64,000 bases of DNA. It comes from Streptomyces rhizoryzae (lineage in GTDB: Bacteria > Actinomycetota > Actinomycetes > Streptomycetales > Streptomycetaceae). A program made the position numbers and the translations under genes. This document shows, in pieces, positions 1 through 8,970 of this stretch. Each line of letters opens with the position of its first letter. Within the stretch, counting starts at the first letter, position 1. The stretch covers positions 62,001-126,000 of the forward strand of contig NZ_JALMUV010000006.1 of assembly GCF_023155275.1 (NCBI RefSeq), in the 5' to 3' direction. The notes beneath the pieces were generated by a model that saw only the letters and a program-made list of their open reading frames with translations, did not search any database and was not told the origin of the DNA.

Positions 1-301
1 TGCCGGGGCGTGCGCCCGGGAGGCATCGGAAGCGGGGGCGGTCGGAAGCTGAGCCCCTGACGGGTGACGGTCGTCCACCAACTTCTCTTTCGCCTCGGCT
101 GCAGGAGAATTAGCGGCGACTGTACCCGGCGGTACACGACGGCGACAATCTTCCCGGGGTTTCGGGCTCGGCGACGCCGGGCATCCGGGCGCTTTCGGGG
201 TGTGCGCGAAACGGAATCTTGGCGGCACGTTCGAGGATCGTTCGACGTCGGGGCGCCGGGATGGCCCCCAAGTGGCCGTTCGGTGGCGGCAAATGAAAGG
301 A
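1..301. other. Left-edge region without a clear gene
   Basis: Plus-strand frame 1 is open from base 1 to a TGA at 58-60 (ending ...GGGRKLSP), so the tail of a gene lying mostly outside the window may be present, but 19 residues cannot be identified. The rest shows no gene. A short palindrome, TGTACC-CGGC-GGTACA, sits at 121-136 and could be an operator or chance. The lipase gene on the minus strand ends at 302. Confidence 0.3.
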
Positions 302-1105
302 TCAGGCCACCGAGAGCGCACCTTGGCCGGAAATGGCCGCTTCCGGCGCGGCCAGCGCGGACCGGACGCCGGCCGCCACCGCGGCGTTGACCGGCAGCGC
401 CAGATGCCCCACGCCGGCGATCCGGACGTTCACCGCGCGCAGGTCGGGATGGTCCAGGCGGGCGGCCGTGGCCGGCACCATCACCTGGTCCGCCTCGCTC
501 CAGAACGCCACGAACCGCGTCCGGCAGTGCGGCGCCGGACGCGCCAACTCCGCGAGCACGGCGGAATCCGGGCGCATCTGGCGGACGAGCGGGTGGGCCG
601 ACAACAGGGGCGCGACGCGGGTGCCGGCATGCGGGGTGCCGAGCGTGACCAGCGTCCGGATCCGGGCGTCGCCGCCGTGCCGCTGCACGTAATAGCGGGC
701 GATCAGGCCGCCCAGGCTGTGGCCGACGACATCCACCCGGCCGTGGCCGGTCCGGGCGCACAGCTCCTCCACATGGCGCCCCAGCAGCTCCGCGGCCCGG
801 CGCAGATCGCAGGTCAGCAGGGAGTGGTTGAGCGCCTCGACGTGGCACCAGCCGTGGCGGAGCAGCGAGCGGCGCAGCAGGACGAAGACCGAGCGGTTGT
901 CGGCGAAGCCGTGGAGCAGCAGCACCGGCGGGCGGGCGCGGCCCTCGGTGGGGAGCCGGGCCGGCGCACCGTCCGCCGGGGGCGCGGGCAGGGGCCGCTC
1001 CTGGGCGATACCCGTCGGATAGAGCGCCAGATGGGCGGCGAGCACCGCCAGATCGACCAGGGTGCTGCGGAGAAGGGATGCGGAGAGAACGGGCAGAGCC
1101 CCCAT
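302..1105 (-). CDS. Alpha/beta-hydrolase, esterase/lipase family
   Basis: A 267-residue alpha/beta-hydrolase that probably hydrolyses esters or lipids. After a hydrophobic N-terminus (about residues 8-30, a likely signal anchor) comes LLLHGFADN (63-70), the oxyanion-hole strand, then VVGHSLGG with the nucleophile Ser near 130. The Asp of FWSEADQVM and the His of GVGHLALP complete a plausible Ser-Asp-His triad. The start at 1105 is chosen because GGGAGG lies about 6 bases upstream; longer in-frame starts lack such a site and give an Arg-rich, unlikely extension. It is divergent from icmB across 364 bases. The substrate is not predictable; it resembles triacylglycerol-lipase-like proteins of actinomycetes. 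Confidence 0.85.
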   Translation of the reverse strand: MGALPVLSASLLRSTLVDLAVLAAHLALYPTGIAQERPLPAPPADGAPARLPTEGRARPPVLLLHGFADNRSVFVLLRRSLLRHGWCHVEALNHSLLTCDLRRAAELLGRHVEELCARTGHGRVDVVGHSLGGLIARYYVQRHGGDARIRTLVTLGTPHAGTRVAPLLSAHPLVRQMRPDSAVLAELARPAPHCRTRFVAFWSEADQVMVPATAARLDHPDLRAVNVRIAGVGHLALPVNAAVAAGVRSALAAPEAAISGQGALSVA

Positions 1106-1469
1106 GGCCGACCTCCCGAACGGCATGCGGAAGGCGGCGGTGACCCCCGTATGCCCTCGCGGGAAGCCGTGAGCGGCGAGGGCGGTGCGGCGGCGGTCCC
1201 GCGCGGTGGCCCGGCTGCGACTTCCCGGGCGCCCGGCCCGCGCCCGCCGCGCCGGGCGGTCCCGGTGGCGGCGCGACACGCGGCACGCGGCGCGTGGTGA
1301 ATGTGTCCCGTGTGTGATTTCCCCCTCGCCGGATGTCACGAAACGGCTGCGTACGGGATGCTGTAGATAACGTTCGTTCACGCTCGTGGCCGCCGGATCG
1401 CGGTGGCGCGACCGAATGTCGGCTCGGCGGCACCGCCTCGGGGGTGCCGCGCATGGCTTGGAGGCAGTG
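1106..1469. other. Divergent intergenic region, lipase / icmB
   Basis: Between the two divergent starts. Open frames here are shadows rich in Arg and Pro. The most AT-rich part is around 1363-1380 (TAGATAACGTTCGTT), which could hold a -10 element for icmB, but no convincing -35 partner was found. No hairpin or known riboswitch was recognised. Confidence 0.4.
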
Positions 1470-1928
1470 ATGAGTGTGGCGCGGCAAGACGGGACGCAGG
1501 CGGAGGGCCAGGGCGCGGCGGGCCGGTCGGGGCCGATCCGGATCGTCGTCGCCAAGCCGGGACTCGACGGGCACGACCGGGGCGCCAAGGTCATCGCCCG
1601 GGCGCTGCGCGACGCCGGCATGGAAGTGATCTACACCGGGCTGCACCAGACGCCGGAGCAGATCGTCGACACCGCGATCCAGGAGGACGCCGACGCGATC
1701 GGGCTGTCCATCCTCTCCGGGGCGCACAACACCCTCTTCGCGAAGGTGCTCGCCCTCCTCCAGGAGCGCGACGCGGCGGACATCAAGGTCTTCGGCGGCG
1801 GCATCATCCCCGAGGCGGACATCGCCCCGCTGAAGGAACAGGGCGTCGCGGAGATCTTCACCCCGGGCGCGACCACCGCCGCGATCGTGGAGTGGGTCAA
1901 CGCCCACGTCCGCCCGCTGGCGGTCTGA
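1470..1928 (+). CDS. icmB: Cobalamin-binding small subunit of isobutyryl-CoA mutase
   Basis: A 152-residue B12-binding domain. It carries the base-off/His-on signature DGHDRG (about residues 35-40), whose His ligates cobalt, then SILSGAH and GGGIIP, which line the nucleotide-tail pocket. In Streptomyces, stand-alone domains of this size form the small subunit of coenzyme B12-dependent isobutyryl-CoA mutase, interconverting isobutyryl-CoA and n-butyryl-CoA and feeding valine carbon into fatty-acid and polyketide precursors. The partner large subunit (icmA) is not in the window, as in S. coelicolor where icmA is unlinked. Start at 1470 follows GGAGG-like GGAGGCAGTG; an upstream in-frame start at 1386 has no good ribosome site. 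A partner role for another acyl-CoA mutase is the main alternative. Confidence 0.85.
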   Translation: MSVARQDGTQAEGQGAAGRSGPIRIVVAKPGLDGHDRGAKVIARALRDAGMEVIYTGLHQTPEQIVDTAIQEDADAIGLSILSGAHNTLFAKVLALLQERDAADIKVFGGGIIPEADIAPLKEQGVAEIFTPGATTAAIVEWVNAHVRPLAV

Positions 1929-1987
1929 CCGCGCCGCGCGGACCGTACGGCCGCCCGCCGCCCGGGGGCACCGGGCGGCCGGGGCGG

Positions 1988-3679
1988 TCATGACGGCTCC
2001 CCGGCCAGCTCGGCGTGCATGGCGGCGCGCAGCCGGAGGGTGCCCACCAGGCGCTGGAACGCCTCGGACCAGTAGCCGCCGGCGCCCGGGGAGGCGCCCT
2101 CGGGCTCGTCGGTGACCGCGGTGAGCATCTCCAGCCGGTCGGCCGCCGCCGGGTCCAGGCACCGCTCGGCCAGGCCCATCACCCCGCTGAAACTCCACGG
2201 ATAGCTCCCGGCGTCCCGGGCGATGTCCAGCGCGTCGACCACCGCCCGGCCCAGCGGCTCGGACCAGGGGACGGCGCAGACCCCCAGCATCCGGAACGCG
2301 TCCGCCAGGCCGTGCACCGCGATGAACTCGGCCACCCACCGCGCCCGTTCGTCCCCCGGGAGCACGGTCAGCAGCTTCGTCAGATCCCGGGACGAGCCGG
2401 CCGGGGCCAGCTCGGCGGCGGCCTGGTCCGGGTCGCCCGGGGCACCCAGCAGCGCCCGCGCCCACGCGGCGTCCCGCTGGCGGACCGCCGCCCGGCACCA
2501 GGCGTCGTGCAGCTCCGTCCGCCGGTCGCCGGCCACCGGGAGCGCGACGATCTCCGCCGGGGTGCGGCCGCCGAGGTGGCCGGGCCAGCGGTCCAGCGGC
2601 GTCGCCGCCACCAACTGACCCAGCCACCAGGACCGTTCCCCCCGGCCCGAGGGCGGTCTCCCGGTGACGCCGTCCCGCTGCATCCCGGCGTCGCAGACCC
2701 GCGGCGGATCGACGGCGAGCGCCCCGGGGCCACCGGGGACCGGCCGGGACAGCCGGACGCAGGCCAGGCTGCGCGCGGCCATCCGCGCCCCGAGCGCGGA
2801 GCCGGGCAGCGCGGAGAGCAGCGCGGCGGCGGTGCCGCGGACGGTCCGGCTGCGGTCGGACAGCGCCTGCTCCAGGAACGGCTCGTCGGTCGCCGTCAGC
2901 GTCTCGCCCAGGCAGTCCAGGAACAGCATCCGGTCCTCGGCGCGCTCGGTCGCCCAGGTGGTGGCGAGCAGCTCCAGACCGGCTTGCGGGTCGCGGCGGC
3001 GCACCGCGGTCAGCAGGGCCACCCGCTCGGCGAACAGGCCCTCCTCCCACCGCCGCCGCACCGCCTCGGGGGCGGTGCCGTCCGGGAGCGCCAACGGGCC
3101 GGCGGTGCCGCGGAGGGCGAACTTCCAGTCGTCGTTGAGCCGGGCCAGCCACAGGCCGCGGGGGCCCGCCAGGGCGAGCGCGGCGGGGCGCAGGTCCGTC
3201 CGGGCCCGGGCGACGTCCAGCAGCGCGGGGAGCAGCGCCTCGGGGGCGCGGTAGCCGTGCGTGCCGGCGGCGGCCAGCCACTGGGGGAGCAGTTCGGTGA
3301 GATCGGGGTCGGTGCCGCGCCGGCCCTCGGCCCCCGGGCCGCGGTCGGCGAGCAGCAGTGCCAGCCGGCGCCGGGCGGCGGGCGGCAGCGCGGGGCGCGG
3401 GTCTGCGGGGGCCGGGGCGGGCCGTTCACCGGCCGGCGCGGGGCGCAGTGCGGCGCGCCGCCGCAGGGTGCTCACCGCCGCGGCGTCCAGCAGCGCCGCC
3501 GCGGGGCTCTGCCCGGGCCGCACGGCCACCGGCGGGGTGCGCCGCCCGGTGCCGAGGAGCGCGGCCCGCACCAGCTCGGGCCAGGGAGCGGGGTGGGGCG
3601 CGGCCGGGGCGGCGGACGGTGTGGGAGGGGTGAGTGCGGGGGCCGGTGTGGGTGGTGTGGTCGCGGATGTGGTCGTCAT
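1988..3679 (-). CDS. DUF5691 family protein
   Basis: A 563-residue protein of unknown function recognised as DUF5691. After a Thr/Pro/Ala-rich N-terminus (1-40) comes ELVRAALLGTGRR, typical of the family, then a long alpha-helical region with HEAT-like repetition (for example around EPFLEQALSDRSRTVRGTAAALLSALPGS), suggesting a scaffold. It has no signal peptide or membrane segment. Start at 3679 has GGAGG 6-10 bases upstream. It is the second gene of the minus-strand arm, 83 bases after the SWIM-family gene, and belongs with the divergent MoxR, DUF5682 and VWA genes. The function is inferred from context only. Confidence 0.8.
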   Translation of the reverse strand: MTTTSATTPPTPAPALTPPTPSAAPAAPHPAPWPELVRAALLGTGRRTPPVAVRPGQSPAAALLDAAAVSTLRRRAALRPAPAGERPAPAPADPRPALPPAARRRLALLLADRGPGAEGRRGTDPDLTELLPQWLAAAGTHGYRAPEALLPALLDVARARTDLRPAALALAGPRGLWLARLNDDWKFALRGTAGPLALPDGTAPEAVRRRWEEGLFAERVALLTAVRRRDPQAGLELLATTWATERAEDRMLFLDCLGETLTATDEPFLEQALSDRSRTVRGTAAALLSALPGSALGARMAARSLACVRLSRPVPGGPGALAVDPPRVCDAGMQRDGVTGRPPSGRGERSWWLGQLVAATPLDRWPGHLGGRTPAEIVALPVAGDRRTELHDAWCRAAVRQRDAAWARALLGAPGDPDQAAAELAPAGSSRDLTKLLTVLPGDERARWVAEFIAVHGLADAFRMLGVCAVPWSEPLGRAVVDALDIARDAGSYPWSFSGVMGLAERCLDPAAADRLEMLTAVTDEPEGASPGAGGYWSEAFQRLVGTLRLRAAMHAELAGEPS

Positions 3680-3762
3680 GCACTGCCTCCGGGCGAGGGT
3701 GAGGGTGCGGGTGAGGTGGGGTCGGGGACGGGAAGGGAGTGCGGAGACGGCGGCCCCGGAGG

Positions 3763-4872
3763 TCACGGGGAGAGCGGCACCGGTGCGGGATCCCACACCG
3801 TGAGCGGCAGGAAACCCCGGTGGCCGCACTCGCCGAAGACCGTGACCGGCGCGCCGCCCGATAGGGAGACCAGCTGCCACAGCGCCGCACGGCCCAGGCG
3901 GCGCCGGTCCAGCGGGAGCGCCGACTCGCCGTCCGCGTCGGCCAGTTGCCAGCCGCCGTCCGGCCCGCCGGGCAGGGGCGTGACGTCCGTGAGGACCACC
4001 GGCCAGGAGTCCAGCCAGGGGTCCTCGCGCAGCGCGTGCCCGTACGCGGCCAGGGCGGCGTCGATCCCGCAGCCGGACGGGACCGGGCCCGGGGCCGCCG
4101 GGGCGTGCCGGGCACCGAGGGCGGCGCGCAGGGGCCGGGCTCCGGGGTAGTAGGCCAGCTCGGCGTCGAGCAGCACGCCGGGCGGCAGGGACACGTCCAG
4201 GGGGCGGTGCGGGCCGCCGTAGGAGAGGTGCAGGGCCATCCGGCCCGTCCGCTCCCCGCGCAGGTAGATCCGGCGGGCGGTCAACGGCCCTTCCGCGCCG
4301 TCCCGTTGGGCGAGCACCAGCCAGCGGTCCCGGACCGTCACGGTGTCCGGCCCGGACAGGACGTCCGCGGCCTCCGTGGTCAGGCCGACGCGGCTCCGGA
4401 CCGTCGCCGCGAGCGCGGCCGGGAGTCGCTCGACGTCCAGGAAGCCCTGGTCGAGGAGGTGCAGCAGGGCGCACCCCTCCAGGAGGCGGGACGGCCAGTC
4501 CGGCCCGGAGCCGGCCACCGACCCCAACTCCCGTGCCCGGGCGGCGAGTCCGGGTGCCTGGGCGTCGACCATGCGGGCGGCGGTCTCGTCCCACGCGCCG
4601 GCGCTCCCGGCCCCGCCCGGGCCGGAGCCGTCCCCGTCCGTGCGGAGCGCCGCGGAGAGGCCGGTGTGCAGCAGGTCCTCCAGCCGCTGCTCCAACTCCG
4701 TGGCGCCGGCCGCGATCCGCTCCAGCCGCCGCTCGGCCCGCCGCCGCGCGGCGGCGGACTGGCGCCGTTCGGGCGGTGGGGGTGGTTCGTTCGCCTTGGG
4801 CGGCCGGGCTGGTTCAGGCGGCTGAGCCGGCCGGTTCGCCTTGTGTGGTTCCTGTCGTTCGGGCGCTGTCAT
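3763..4872 (-). CDS. SWIM-family protein lacking its N-terminal zinc finger
   Basis: A 369-residue protein matching the C-terminal part of the actinobacterial SWIM zinc-finger protein usually paired with DUF5691 and MoxR. The family-typical region begins near residue 40 (ARRRAERRLERIAAGATELEQRL) and continues through DETAARMVDAQAPGLAARARELG and RLLEGCALLHLLDQGFL. The usual N-terminal SWIM finger (CxCx(n)CxH) is absent: no such cluster is seen in this frame up to the promoter only 107 bases upstream. Start at 4872 has GGGGGACGAC before ATG. The normal length is, from memory, 440-480 residues, so about 100 are missing. It is first in its operon and may be a functional core or a degraded gene. 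Confidence 0.7.
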   Translation of the reverse strand: MTAPERQEPHKANRPAQPPEPARPPKANEPPPPPERRQSAAARRRAERRLERIAAGATELEQRLEDLLHTGLSAALRTDGDGSGPGGAGSAGAWDETAARMVDAQAPGLAARARELGSVAGSGPDWPSRLLEGCALLHLLDQGFLDVERLPAALAATVRSRVGLTTEAADVLSGPDTVTVRDRWLVLAQRDGAEGPLTARRIYLRGERTGRMALHLSYGGPHRPLDVSLPPGVLLDAELAYYPGARPLRAALGARHAPAAPGPVPSGCGIDAALAAYGHALREDPWLDSWPVVLTDVTPLPGGPDGGWQLADADGESALPLDRRRLGRAALWQLVSLSGGAPVTVFGECGHRGFLPLTVWDPAPVPLSP

Positions 4873-4978
4873 GTCGTCCCCCCTGCGGATTCCCGTCGAG
4901 CCCGGCCGTGCGCTGCCCGTCCCGGCGCGCGGGCCGGTCCGGCCGGCGTGCCGACCGGTTTCGGATTTCCTGTCATCG

Positions 4979-5001
4979 ACGCTACGGCCGACCACTGACA
5001 A
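4979..5001 (-). promoter_or_regulatory. DNA-damage (PafBC-type) promoter for the SWIM/DUF5691 arm
   Basis: On the minus strand TTGTCAGTG (5001-4993) is followed by 8 bases and TAGCGT (4984-4979). This fits the RecA-independent damage promoter known from Streptomyces rimosus recA and mycobacteria (TTGTCAGTGGC-N6-TAGggT, also written tTGTCRgtg-N8-TAnnnT). The predicted transcript start is about 100 bases before the gene start at 4872. Confidence 0.75.
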
Positions 5002-5049
5002 TCGCCCTGCGCGGCGGCGTACGCACAGGTCAGATGTGGTTTTCGGGGC

Positions 5050-5072
5050 GTTGTCAGTGGTCTGGTGCAGGC
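5050..5072 (+). promoter_or_regulatory. DNA-damage (PafBC-type) promoter for the MoxR/DUF5682/VWA arm
   Basis: TTGTCAGTG (5050-5058), 8 bases, then CAGGCT (5067-5072). The -35-like half is perfect; the -10 half departs from TAnnnT at its first base. Together with the minus-strand promoter it forms a perfect 12-bp inverted repeat (4990-5001 and 5050-5061), so both arms are likely induced together by DNA damage. The predicted transcript start is about 60 bases before the MoxR start at 5141. Confidence 0.7.
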
Positions 5073-5140
5073 TTGGAAACGCAAGCGGCCGGCGGGAGTT
5101 CGCGGGGTGCCGGCCGCGCATCGTGCGACGAGGGGGAAGC

Positions 5141-6268
5141 ATGACCGAGAACGGCACCACGACGGCGGACGGCGCGCGCGACGCGGCCGGGGAGGCCCTG
5201 CGGCCGCACGCCGAAGTCGCCTTCGCGCAGGAGCTGGCGGCCCTCGCGGCGGCCGACGACCGGCCGCGGCCCGCGCGCTGGCGGCTCTCACCGTGGGCGG
5301 TCGCGACGTACCTGCTCGGCGGCACGCTCGCCGACGGCACGGTCATCACGCCCAAGTACGTCGGCCCCCGGCGGCTCGTCGAGGTCGCGGTGGCCACCCT
5401 CGCCACGGACCGCGCGCTGCTGCTGCTCGGTGTGCCCGGCACCGCCAAGACGTGGGTGTCGGAGCATCTGGCGGCGGCGGTCAGCGGCGACTCCACACTG
5501 CTGGTGCAGGGCACCGCCGGCACGCCCGAGGAAGCCATCCGCTACGGCTGGAACTACGCCCAGCTGCTCGCCCACGGCCCCAGTCGGGACGCCCTGGTGC
5601 CCGGCCCGGTGATGCGGGCGATGGCCGAGGGGATGACCGCCCGGGTCGAGGAGCTGACCCGGATCCCGGCCGACGTCCAGGACACCCTCATCACCCTCCT
5701 GTCGGAGAAGACCCTGCCGATACCGGAGCTGGGCCAGGAGGTGCAGGCGGTCCGCGGCTTCAACGTGATCGCCACCGCCAACGACCGCGACCGCGGGGTC
5801 AACGACCTCTCCAGCGCCCTCCGCCGCCGCTTCAACACCGTCGTCCTGCCGCTGCCCGCCACCCCCGAGGAGGAGGTGGACATCGTCGCCCGCCGGGTCG
5901 AGCAGATCGGGCACGGCCTCCACCTCCCGCCCGCGCCCCGGGGGATGGACGAGATCCGGCGGGTGGTCACGGTCTTCCGGGAGCTGCGGGACGGGGGCAC
6001 CGCCGACGGCCGCACCAAGCTCAAGTCCCCGTCCGGGACGCTCTCCACCGCCGAGGCCATCTCGGTGGTCACCAGCGGCCTCGCGCTCGCCGCCCACTTC
6101 GGGGACGGGGTGCTGCGCCCCGCCGACCTGGCGGCCGGGCTGCTCGGCGCGGTGGTCCGCGACCCGGCCGCCGACCGGGTCGTCTGGCAGGAGTATCTGG
6201 AGACCGTGGTCCGGGAGCGCGACGGCTGGCAGGACTTCTACCGCGCCTGCCGGGAGGTGAGCGGATGA
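5141..6268 (+). CDS. MoxR-family AAA+ ATPase
   Basis: A 375-residue AAA+ ATPase of the MoxR group, chaperone-like ATPases that usually act with a VWA protein on a metal-dependent or membrane target. Walker A is GVPGTAKT (97-104), sensor 1 is in FNVIATANDRD, and LSSALRRRFN holds the arginine finger. The lid domain follows from about 250. It is cytoplasmic, with no membrane segment. Start at 5141 follows AGGGGGAAGC. It is the first gene of the plus-strand arm, and its stop overlaps the DUF5682 start by four bases (ATGA), so translation is coupled. It is probably transcribed from the damage-type promoter at 5050-5072. Confidence 0.9.
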   Translation: MTENGTTTADGARDAAGEALRPHAEVAFAQELAALAAADDRPRPARWRLSPWAVATYLLGGTLADGTVITPKYVGPRRLVEVAVATLATDRALLLLGVPGTAKTWVSEHLAAAVSGDSTLLVQGTAGTPEEAIRYGWNYAQLLAHGPSRDALVPGPVMRAMAEGMTARVEELTRIPADVQDTLITLLSEKTLPIPELGQEVQAVRGFNVIATANDRDRGVNDLSSALRRRFNTVVLPLPATPEEEVDIVARRVEQIGHGLHLPPAPRGMDEIRRVVTVFRELRDGGTADGRTKLKSPSGTLSTAEAISVVTSGLALAAHFGDGVLRPADLAAGLLGAVVRDPAADRVVWQEYLETVVRERDGWQDFYRACREVSG

Positions 6269-8970
6269 ACGGGGCGAGCGGGGCCGGGCCGGTGCTGCTC
6301 GGGGTGCGGCACCACGGACCCGGATCGGCGCGGGCGGTACGGGCCGCCCTGGAGCGGTGCGCGCCCAGTGCGGTGCTCATCGAGGGGCCCCCGGAGGCGG
6401 ACGAGCTGGTGCCGCTGGCCGCGCAGGAGGACATGCGGCCGCCGGTGGCCCTGCTGGCCCATGCCGTGGACGACCCGGGGCGGGCCGCGTTCTGGCCGCT
6501 GGCGGCGTTCTCCCCGGAGTGGGTGGCGCTGCGCTGGGCCCTGGAGCACGGGGTTCCGGTGCGCTTCATCGACCTGCCGGCGGCCCATACGTTGGCCATG
6601 ACGGCCCCGGAGAGCGAGCCGGGGACCGGGCCGGCGCCGGAGACGCGGCCGGGGACGGGGCGAGGCATGGAGGCGGCTGCGGGGGCGGCCGGGGAGGGGG
6701 AGGGCGGCGCGTCCGGCGCGTCCGGCTCGGGGGAGCGCACGGACCCGTCGGGGACGGCCCCGTCCCGGACGGATGCGCCCCGTACGGACGCGCTCCGCGT
6801 GGACCCGCTGCGGGCGCTGGCCGAGGCCGCCGGTCACGGCGACCCCGAGCGCTGGTGGGAGGACGTGATCGAGCACCGCGGAGCCGGCGGCGACAGACCG
6901 AACGGTGACGGGCCGAACGGCGACGGGGCGGGCGGTGACGGGGCGGACGCGCTGGCCCCGTTCGCCGCGCTCGCCGAAGCGATGGCGGAGCTGCGGGCGG
7001 TGTACGGTGACGGCGGCCACCCCCATGACGCGCTGCGCGAGGCCCATATGCGGCTCCGACTGCACGCCGCCCGGCGGGAGTTCGGGGACCGGGTCGCCGT
7101 GGTCTGCGGCGCCTGGCACGTCCCCGCGCTGGCCGGCCGGCGCACGGTCACCGCCGACCGGCAGCTCCTGAAGGGCCTGCCCAAGGTCAGGACGGCGCTG
7201 ACCTGGGTGCCCTGGACGCACCGGCGGCTGGCCCGGCGCAGCGGCTACGGCGCCGGCATCGCCTCCCCCGGCTGGTACGGCCACCTCTTCGAGGCCCCCG
7301 ACCGCCCTGTGGAGCGCTGGCTGACCAAGGCCGCGCGGCTGCTCCGCGACGAGGACTACCCGGTCTCGTCCGCCCACGTCATCGAGGCGGTACGGCTCGC
7401 CGAGGGGCTCGCCGCGGTCCGCGACCGCCCGCTGCCCGGCCTCGCCGAACTCAACGACGCGGTACGGGCCGTGATGAGCGCCGGATCCGACGTACCGCTG
7501 GCGCTCATCCACGACCGGCTGGTGGTCGGCGACGCCCTGGGCCGAGTGCCGGAGGGGGCCCCGGCCGTCCCGCTCCAGCGCGACCTCGACCGCATCCGGC
7601 GCACGCTGCGGCTCACACCGGAAGCGGGTGAGCGCCAGGTGGAGCTGGACCTGCGCAAGGAGACCGACACCGCACGCAGCCACCTCCTGCACCGGCTGCG
7701 GCTGCTGGACATCCCCTGGGGCGAGCCCGCCCGCTCCCGGGCCGGCACCGGCACCTTCCGGGAGACCTGGCGGCTGCGCTGGGAGCCGGAACTGGCGGTG
7801 CGGGTCGCGGAGGCCGGCATCTGGGGCACCACGGTGCTCGGCGCGGCCACCACCAAGGCCGCCGCGGACGCCCTGGCGGCCACCGCCCTCGCGGACGTCA
7901 CCGCGCTCGCCGAGCGCTGCCTGCGCGCCGCGCTCCCCGCCGCGCTGCCGGTGGTGATGCGGGCCCTGGCCGACCGCGCCGCCCTGGACGCGGACGTCGG
8001 CCACCTGGCCCACGCGCTGCCCGCACTGGTCCGCGCGGTGCGCTACGGGGACGTCCGGGGCACCGACGCCGCGGCGCTGCGCGCGGTGGCCCTCGGCCTG
8101 GCCGACCGGATCTTCGTCGGCCTGCCCCCGGCCTGCACCGGCCTGGACGCGGACGGCGCCGCCGAGCTGCGCCGCCACCTCGACGCCACCCACGGGGCCG
8201 TCGCCCTCCTCGCCCAGGCGACGGAGGGCCAGGCGGAGCCCGTCCCGCACCGGCCGGCCGGTGGAGCAGCGGCTGAGCCACTGCGGGAGCGGTGGGCGGC
8301 AGTGCTCGGGACGCTCGCGGGGCGGGACACCGTCCCCGGGCTGCTGCGCGGCCGGGCCGCCCGACTCCTGCTGGACGGCGGCCGGTTGGCGGACGGCGGT
8401 GCGGAGCGGCTGATGGCCCAGGCCCTCTCGCCCGGTAACCGGCCCACCGATGCCGCCGGGTGGATCGAGGGTTTCGTCGGCGGCCCGGACGGGGGCCTGC
8501 TGCTGGTCCACGACGAACGGCTGCTGGCCCTGGTGGACGGCTGGCTGACCGGCGTCCCGGACGCCGCGTTCACCGACGTCCTGCCACTGCTGCGGCGCAC
8601 CTTCGCGGAGTACGACGCCGGGGCGCGGCGCACCCTCGGCGAACTGGTCCGCCGAGGCCCCGTGGGCGCGCCCGACCACCGGGGGGCCGGTTCCGCGGAC
8701 GCCGCGGCGCCCGGCTTCGGCCCCGGCCTGGACCGCGACCGCGCCGCCGCCGTCCTCCCCACCCTCCACCTCCTGCTGGGCATACCCCAGCACGGTTACG
8801 AGGAAGGGGACCCCGCTCCCGGGCCCGCCCCTGGGCCCGGGCCGTCGGGCGCCGGCCGGGGAGAGGGGCACGGCAGCCCTCAGGACAACGGGGGCGGAGA
8901 CGGAGCCACGGCGGGCCCGCCAGCGATGGCGGTACCGCAAACCAACAGACGAACGGGGGCGGGCCGATGA
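6265..8970 (+). CDS. DUF5682 family protein
   Basis: A 901-residue protein of unknown function recognised as DUF5682. Near the N-terminus is GVRHHGPGSAR (13-23), followed by LIEGPPEADEL, and at about residue 280 GAWHVPAL. Paired His motifs of this kind at strand ends recall the TraB/TIKI/ChaN or erythromycin-esterase-like folds, so a metal-dependent hydrolase is possible; this is inference. A Gly/Thr/Asp-rich insert (about 115-180) separates the halves, and a long helical C-terminal region follows. It starts at 6265 in an ATGA overlap with the ATPase gene, with GGGAGG just upstream, and ends in an ATGA overlap with the VWA gene. It is likely the effector or client of the ATPase/VWA pair. Confidence 0.85.
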   Translation: MNGASGAGPVLLGVRHHGPGSARAVRAALERCAPSAVLIEGPPEADELVPLAAQEDMRPPVALLAHAVDDPGRAAFWPLAAFSPEWVALRWALEHGVPVRFIDLPAAHTLAMTAPESEPGTGPAPETRPGTGRGMEAAAGAAGEGEGGASGASGSGERTDPSGTAPSRTDAPRTDALRVDPLRALAEAAGHGDPERWWEDVIEHRGAGGDRPNGDGPNGDGAGGDGADALAPFAALAEAMAELRAVYGDGGHPHDALREAHMRLRLHAARREFGDRVAVVCGAWHVPALAGRRTVTADRQLLKGLPKVRTALTWVPWTHRRLARRSGYGAGIASPGWYGHLFEAPDRPVERWLTKAARLLRDEDYPVSSAHVIEAVRLAEGLAAVRDRPLPGLAELNDAVRAVMSAGSDVPLALIHDRLVVGDALGRVPEGAPAVPLQRDLDRIRRTLRLTPEAGERQVELDLRKETDTARSHLLHRLRLLDIPWGEPARSRAGTGTFRETWRLRWEPELAVRVAEAGIWGTTVLGAATTKAAADALAATALADVTALAERCLRAALPAALPVVMRALADRAALDADVGHLAHALPALVRAVRYGDVRGTDAAALRAVALGLADRIFVGLPPACTGLDADGAAELRRHLDATHGAVALLAQATEGQAEPVPHRPAGGAAAEPLRERWAAVLGTLAGRDTVPGLLRGRAARLLLDGGRLADGGAERLMAQALSPGNRPTDAAGWIEGFVGGPDGGLLLVHDERLLALVDGWLTGVPDAAFTDVLPLLRRTFAEYDAGARRTLGELVRRGPVGAPDHRGAGSADAAAPGFGPGLDRDRAAAVLPTLHLLLGIPQHGYEEGDPAPGPAPGPGPSGAGRGEGHGSPQDNGGGDGATAGPPAMAVPQTNRRTGAGR

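Noticed and set aside
1988..4594. Continuous 868-codon minus-strand frame
   Set aside because: Only the part from 3679 down resembles DUF5691; the upstream part is a shadow of the SWIM-family gene in another frame.
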